Shown: in pieces, positions 19,860 through 25,035 of the stretch | Layout of the letters: every line of letters begins with the position of its first letter | Numbering within the stretch: the stretch's first letter is position 1 | Origin: Asterionellopsis glacialis | Taxonomy: Eukaryota; Bacillariophyta; Plagiogrammaphyceae; Rhaphoneidales; Asterionellopsidaceae | DNA length: 25,035 nt | Direction of reading: 5' to 3' | Assembly: GCA_014885115.2 (NCBI GenBank) | Contig: WKLE02002338.1 | Coordinates: 1 to 25,035 of the forward strand | Notes under the pieces: generated by a model | Database searches by the model: none | Told to the model about the DNA's origin: nothing | What the model saw: the letters and a program-made list of their open reading frames with translations, nothing else | Made by a program: the position numbers and the translations under genes

Positions 19860-20065
19860 TGGTGAATACTAGCCTTAATGGCCGAAGGGAGAAACCCGAA
19901 GACGAGAAACACAACGCAACAATCTCTCTAGAGAAAAGGATAACAAACTCTTGTGAGCAAACACATTATCATCTCTCTCAACATCTGCATCTCACATCGA
20001 AGACAAAGGAGAGGCAAGAGGCATAAGCAGCCTACCGAGCTGTTGTCGAGCGGGAACGTTGGATA

Positions 20066-21541
20066 ATGACAAGCTTTGGATTTCGTGGTGTTCGTATCTT
20101 GTCACGCATACCTCCAAAGCAGTATTATTCAAGTTCCAAACATGATGCGTTTCCAACAAATTTCTATCGTCATCATCATGCAGGAGTGAGGAATATAAAC
20201 GGTTCACATCATCATTCCCTTGCTTCCTTGAATTATTATTTATCTCGTGCTTGTTCGACCACTTCTTCTAGTTACGGTAGTAGTAATGAAATTTACAGAG
20301 AAAGAGGGAGAGAGAAAATACCATGTTGTGTCATTCAACAGTCCTTCTTTATTTCCAAAAATCGAAAATTGCATTGCACTGCACTTCGAACGTTTACAAC
20401 AACGAAAACTTCTCCTCTTCCTTCTGCATCTCAGTCAAAGACTGAAAAACAAAATGACGAAGCGTATCAGCATCAAAACATCCATGAAACCACTGATAGA
20501 ATTTATTCCAAGGAAAACCAATCATCATCATCTGATCAAATAACAGTGGCGACCACGACGACAGCAACGAATGATGACAGCAATACTTCAAATCATGCTA
20601 CTAGTACTACTGCTGAGAATAATGACATCATCACTACTAGTCCAAAAAATTGGGTTGATACAGTTTTACCAATATCTTTTCGACCATATGCAAGATTAGC
20701 ACGTATGGACAAACCTGTAGGAACAATGTTATTGTTATGGCCGTGTTTTTGGTCCACAGCATTGGCAGCGACACCACCAGATTTATATTTGTTGACTTTG
20801 TTTGGTACAGGAGCATTTATAATGAGAGGTGCGGGATGTACCATTAATGATATGTGGGATGCTGATTTTGATAAAAGTGTATCACGTACCAAAACACGTC
20901 CGTTGGCAAGTGGACAACTCAATCATGCACAAGCCACTACTTTTTTAGCTCTTCAATTGGCAGGTGGATTGGGGGTATTAGTAAGTTTACCCCATACATG
21001 GTATTGTTTCCAATTAGGTGTAGCATCATTACCATTCGTCGTCGCCTATCCTTTGATGAAACGATATACCAATTGGCCACAATTAGTATTAGGAATGACA
21101 TTTAATTGGGGTGCCTTTATGGGATGGGCTGCCACGCATGGGACCTTAGATTGGAATGTTGTAGGCCCATTATATGTGTCTGGCATAGCATGGACGTTGG
21201 TATACGATACATTGTATGCTCATCAAGATAAGAAGGATGATGCCAAACTTGGATTAAAGTCAACTGCATTACACTTTGGTGAAGAGTATACCAAACCTGT
21301 GCTGTATGGCTTTTCGGCACTTTCATATGTAGGTTGGAATATGGCTGGATTATCAGCCATGGAGGGAGACAGCATCCATCCGCTGTTTTTGTTGGGGACT
21401 ACAACTGCATGGTCACATTTACTGTGGCAAATCCGTACAGCCGATTTGGATGATTCTGACAATCTTGCAACTCGCTTTAAAAGTAACAATACTGTTGGTG
21501 CAATTGTATTTGGATCTATCGTAGTAGGAAACATGCTATAA
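20066..21541 (+). CDS. COQ2: 4-hydroxybenzoate polyprenyltransferase (UbiA family), ubiquinone synthesis
   Basis: Joins a polyprenyl diphosphate to 4-hydroxybenzoate in the mitochondrial inner membrane, the first membrane-bound step of ubiquinone synthesis. Single exon, 491 residues. The UbiA core begins at about 204 (FRPYARLARMDKPVGTMLLLWP). The first Asp-rich motif, NDMWDADFD, is at 261-269 and the second, YDTLYAHQDKKDD, at 380-392; both Mg-diphosphate sites are intact. The intervening TRPLASG is typical of COQ2. Several hydrophobic helices follow to the C-terminus. The first ~200 residues are poorly conserved: an Arg/Ser-rich, acid-poor start (MTSFGFRGVRILSRIP) that fits a mitochondrial presequence, then a Thr/Asn-rich spacer, making it longer than most homologues. 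Chlorophyll or tocopherol UbiA relatives lack this exact motif set, so COQ2 is favoured. Confidence 0.93.
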   Translation: MTSFGFRGVRILSRIPPKQYYSSSKHDAFPTNFYRHHHAGVRNINGSHHHSLASLNYYLSRACSTTSSSYGSSNEIYRERGREKIPCCVIQQSFFISKNRKLHCTALRTFTTTKTSPLPSASQSKTEKQNDEAYQHQNIHETTDRIYSKENQSSSSDQITVATTTTATNDDSNTSNHATSTTAENNDIITTSPKNWVDTVLPISFRPYARLARMDKPVGTMLLLWPCFWSTALAATPPDLYLLTLFGTGAFIMRGAGCTINDMWDADFDKSVSRTKTRPLASGQLNHAQATTFLALQLAGGLGVLVSLPHTWYCFQLGVASLPFVVAYPLMKRYTNWPQLVLGMTFNWGAFMGWAATHGTLDWNVVGPLYVSGIAWTLVYDTLYAHQDKKDDAKLGLKSTALHFGEEYTKPVLYGFSALSYVGWNMAGLSAMEGDSIHPLFLLGTTTAWSHLLWQIRTADLDDSDNLATRFKSNNTVGAIVFGSIVVGNML

Positions 21542-21805
21542 GGGTAATAATATCGACAAGCGGGTTAGTAATTTATTTCCTGTCTATAGACTGAAGTTTT
21601 GATTAAGAGCAATCACATTTTAAAAAGAGGAAGTAGACTGAAATACTTTATTAAACATAAGTCGTTCTGTCGATACTGAAAGATGAGATTGTTTATAGAC
21701 TTTTATTCTTTAACATGTACTCATTGATTCTCGTACGCTGATTATTGGTCTTGTCATATATTTTCTGTACATGTTGAAAGCTTTATTTTGCTTTTCTTGG
21801 TTTCT

Positions 21806-24708
21806 TTAAATCCAAACAAACACAATGAGCATGTAAAGATTCGCAATTCCAACCGTAAAGAATGTAGTCACCATACCTGGATAGAAAAAGTTCGGAAATG
21901 AAATTTCAAATCCCTTGTTGGCAGAAATACCTGCTGTTACAATGTTGGCGCTAGCTCCTAAAAGAGTCCCGTTACCTCCAAGGCACGCACCAAAACTTAA
22001 AGCCCACGCCAATGTTTCAATGGGGAGTGTATCTTCCAAGTCAGACGACAAAATCTTGATGACTGGAATCATCGTGGCAGTGTAAGGGATGTTATCGAGG
22101 AATGCAGATGTGATGGCAGAAACCCATAGAATCAATGTAATAGCAATGGGAAGTTGAGAATCCTTCGCTTGCTTTTCAATAATTCCCGACAATATGTCAC
22201 CAATAGCATCCAATAACCCCATAGAAGCACAAACTTCAACCAATACAAAAAGTCCAGCAAAGAAAAGGAGTGTATCCCATTCAACGTGATTCCGTAAAGC
22301 ATCTTGAACATCATGAGGATTCGTAAAGGCGATGGTAATGAAAGCGCCCATCAGTGCGATCCATGCTGTATCCTTATGGTGGACAGGGTGGAGGAAGAAC
22401 AAAAGAATGACAAAAAAAGTTGTTGTACCAGCAATTAATAAACGTGGTTCATCATAAATGGGATAAGTCTTTTTGAGTTTGTCTGCATCGAGGTCGGCCA
22501 TGGTGGAATACATCATGTAGGGCTTGTAGATCTGTAACATGAGCAATAGTGCTGCTGGGATACAAAAGAAAAAGACACAAGGGAGAATATTTATAATGAA
22601 ATCAACAAATCCGATTTCTTCAAAGCTACTGCCAATAATGATATTCGGGGGATCGCCTAAAGAAGTATTGCCAACCAAAAAGAGTCACAAATGTCAGTAA
22701 AGGAGGCAGACAAAGAATAGTTGTATATTGTAGACGGGTTGATCTCCTGTATAATTATTGAAAGCACTATGTTGTTGGTATTGGACGTACCGATGAGCGT
22801 GGCGGTGCCACCGATGTTACTCAAAATAACTTCTGAAATTAGGTATGGCCTTGGATCAACGTCCAAAATGTTACACATATCAATCGTTACTGGAGCAACC
22901 AAAAGCATAGTTGTGACGTTATCCAAGAATGCGGATGCGAAGGCTGTCAAAAGACACAAAAGGACCAAGAGTCTATTAAACGACCCCTTTGAGGATATTA
23001 AGAGTCGAACTGCAAACCATTCAAAAATACCAGTATGAGATAGTTCTCCTACAAGAAGCATCATACCAAAGAGCAATCCAAGAGTGGACCATTCCAAATG
23101 AAGCATAATGGTAGCTATGCTTTCGGTTTCACCTCCATGCATGAGGAAAAGGAAAAACAATGCCACCATAGAACCGAATATCGCCACAAGCGTTCGGTGG
23201 ATAACTTCTAACAAGATGAAAAGGTAGACAAATACCATAATCAATGCAGCAATGAGAACCGAGTGGTCAGCAATTGGTTTCTGTTTCATAGCTGTCAGTG
23301 TGAAAGATAGAGGCACGTTGCTGTTACTACTCAATATATTGATGACATGGTGGTTCTCGGATTGTTCCCAATCAACTGTGATATCTTCTTCAAATGTTTC
23401 CCTATCCTCAGCATCGGGCGGGCCCATTTTTTTTTCTTTAACAACAGTCTTGACAGCTGTATCTTCATCATGGTTGTCATGATCAAGACGAACAATTTGA
23501 ACAATGGCTTCTACATTTTCCTGGTCTTCGGAACCCCGGAGGCTAGGGTCCATATGCATAACGAGTTTTATGACATCGCCCTTTCCAAAGTGATTGTGTC
23601 CACTAACAAAGAAATCTTTTGTTGTTATGTTACCGAAACAGTCAGTAACACATGCCTTACCAACTGGGCCGAAAAGAGAATGACTCTCATCCAAATGTGT
23701 GTCCCACGCAACGCAAGTTATAGTAAACGCGAGCATGAGACAAAAAAGTACAATGGCTGTGATGTAGTCAGACTTTGAAGCTTTCTTGATTTCTTCGTTT
23801 TGGGCAGCCATCTTCAATTTTTCCTCGGTGCTGGAGGTGGTACTATAAGTCGAGGACTTTTCATCCTCTTCTTCATCATCTTCAAGGAGAGACCCTTTGT
23901 AGACTGGGGCGGGGGCTTGGTCAGTAAGATTGGCTCCCTGTCCGTGAACATTACTACCGCCATTTCCTTGAACAAAGACCCTGGGAGAAAACACAAGAGG
24001 CCTGAAGAGCTTCTTTGGTGACAGTCCTGGTGTCTTGTCTACTTCTTTGTCCTCTCCTTCTTCCCTTGTTTCCAGGTCTTCTACTGGTAATCCAGGTTCT
24101 TCTTCGTCTGCTCCAGGTGCAAGAAGGTCGAGTACTTCAGAATCGTCGAGGACGGGTGCAAAAAATGCGGATGCTTCGGGAGCCATCAGATCCAATGAGA
24201 CCTGTTTTCTCCTTAGTATGGCACCAAAACTAAGGTGTTCAATCGATGCTGGCGGTGGATGAGAAGATTGACGTGCCCTAGGTCGCTCAACAAGACTCGG
24301 GCGGCGGTAATCACGTTCGAGTGCACCAGGGCTTGAGACTTGGCGTTGGCCTGCACTTGAAGGTGGTGGGATCGGCATCTTGCTCAGGTCTGTTTCTCGC
24401 ATAGCTTTCTCTTCGCGAATAACTCCCTGGAAGAATTCGGCGTGTCGAGGATCAGAACCTAGAGGAAGACTGACAACTTTTTTGCGACGTAGAATTGGTC
24501 CCATCATTTCATCTGGCTGGTTGGGGTTAGGATGGTAAACAAAGCTCCGCCTTGATTGATTTGGATCATAGGAGCTCATCCTCTTCCGCTGAGAATTCTC
24601 TGTTCTGGAACGACGAATTTGCGATGGAGGAGGTGAATACTCCTCTCCCTCCGGAATTGCATCTTCTGGCACATTTTTTGCGTTGCTATTATTTACCGAT
24701 GGCAACAT
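21806..24708 (-). CDS. P-protein (OCA2)/ArsB-NhaD-type anion carrier
   Basis: Member of the ion transporter superfamily that includes animal P protein, bacterial ArsB/NhaD and plant Lsi2 silicon exporters. Two exons, 22791-24708 and 21806-22656, give 922 residues. A long cytosolic N-terminus (1 to ~313) is Pro/Arg/acid-rich and carries a repeated motif, GPILRRKKV (70-78) and GAILRRKQV (162-170). After the first membrane helix (about 314-336) comes a lumenal or external domain of about 145 residues, as in OCA2. The carrier core follows from about 483. Each half has the re-entrant signature: SAFLDNVTTMLLVAP at 592-606 and SAFLDNIPYTATMIP at 823-837. The conserved SNIGGTATLIGDPPNIIIGSS spans the splice. 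The substrate cannot be read from sequence; in a diatom, silicic acid efflux or an organellar anion/proton role are both reasonable. Confidence 0.88.
22657..22790 (-). other. intron of the P-protein-like gene (134 bases)
   Basis: Donor ATCG|GTACGT after 22791 and acceptor TTCTTTAG|GCGATC before 22656. The junction splits the Gly codon of the conserved TLIGDPPN motif. The frame has no stop inside the intron until TAG at 22657-22659, which is the acceptor itself. Confidence 0.88.
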
Positions 24709-25035
24709 ATTTTTGGCTTGTTTAAGTTATACAATTGTGTTTTACCTCTTGATGGGTACGTGTTGGTACGAAAATTTGAACAAGACGGAGAAATAAACGG
24801 AAATGGCTGTGCCCACGATGCGTTAGAGAATTACGTCGAAGTAATCTTTCGAACCGGGAGAAGTCGCATGGTTTTGTGTCCTATTCTTGTAGACTAGTAA
24901 AGTCCCAAGTGTAGACAGGAAGAAAACTTCTGCAGGCCAAAAAGAGAACCCTACTTGTACCGTAGTTAGGTATTTTTTAAGAATATAAGAAAACAAAATA
25001 CAGTAATAGGTACTGTACAATGATGTACCGGTACC
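24709..25035. other. 5' flank of the P-protein-like gene
   Basis: Upstream region of the carrier gene, cut by the window edge. Contains GTAGACTAG (24889-24897) and GTACCGGTAC (25025-25034). No supportable gene. Confidence 0.5.

Larger units (their letters stand above)
19497..20065. promoter_or_regulatory. divergent promoter region, GT8-like gene / COQ2
   Basis: A 569-base spacer with outward-facing starts on both sides. It contains CTCTCTAGAGAG (19676-19687), a long AT-rich block (19735-19840) with a perfect 24-base palindrome, and TATAAAT at 19853-19859, about 200 bases before the COQ2 ATG. A plus-strand 63-codon frame (19835-20026) lies here but overlaps the putative TATA site. Confidence 0.5.

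Noticed and set aside
19835..20026. 63-codon upstream frame before COQ2
   Set aside because: It could be a uORF, but its ATG lies before the putative TATAAAT site, so it is probably not in the transcript. The peptide has no recognisable feature.
21806..24708. Two separate carrier genes, 22657-24708 and 21806-22678
   Set aside because: The conserved TLIGDPPN motif is split exactly by a GTACGT...TTTAG intron. Each piece alone is half of a two-repeat carrier.

Overview
The window reads as nuclear DNA of a photosynthetic stramenopile, most likely a diatom. The genes are well spaced on both strands. Four of the seven each carry a recognisable GT-AG intron of about 105-230 bases. The proteins have long Ser/Asn/Gln/His-rich insertions, and the gene set (SLC34 Na+/phosphate symporter, HPP membrane protein, P-protein/ArsB-type carrier, GT8-like glycosyltransferase, COQ2) fits that group. 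I cannot name the species from sequence alone. There are no operons, CRISPR arrays, insertion sequences or convincing tRNA genes. One 79-base assembly gap (10825-10903) lies at the 5' end of a gene.

Layout. 1-2687: AT-rich, with one decayed coding stretch (679-1221, minus) and a palindrome plus tandem-repeat patch near 1968-2038. 2688-4678 (minus): Na+/phosphate cotransporter whose first coding exon is only the ATG. 4679-7180: gene-free spacer with palindromes, a 49-base tandem duplication and heat-shock-element-like sites. 7181-10744 (minus): divergent UDP-glycosyltransferase-like ER protein rebuilt from two exons. 11645-13351 (minus): TrhO/TSTD2-type rhodanese protein. 13352-15196: gene-free spacer. 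15197-17521 (plus): HPP-family membrane protein with an apparent N-terminal GAF-like domain, two exons. 17739-19496 (minus): GT8-like type II membrane glycosyltransferase. 20066-21541 (plus): COQ2. 21806-24708 (minus): P-protein/ArsB-NhaD carrier, two exons.

Functionally this is an ordinary set of neighbours rather than one pathway. Three genes concern ion or nutrient transport (phosphate, probably nitrite or a similar anion, and an anion or metalloid). Two concern secretory-pathway glycosylation, one tRNA wobble-uridine modification and one ubiquinone synthesis. The GT8-like gene and COQ2 are divergent across a 569-base spacer holding a perfect 24-base AT palindrome. The HPP and GT8-like genes converge, as do COQ2 and the P-protein gene.

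The most interesting points are the GAF-HPP architecture, the UDP-glycosyltransferase-like protein with an eroded donor-site signature, the ATG-only exon of the phosphate transporter, the duplicated motif in the cytosolic N-terminus of the P-protein, and non-coding DNA unusually rich in long perfect palindromes and recurrent short words (CTAGTCTAC, CCTGGTA). I found no clearly new multi-gene system.
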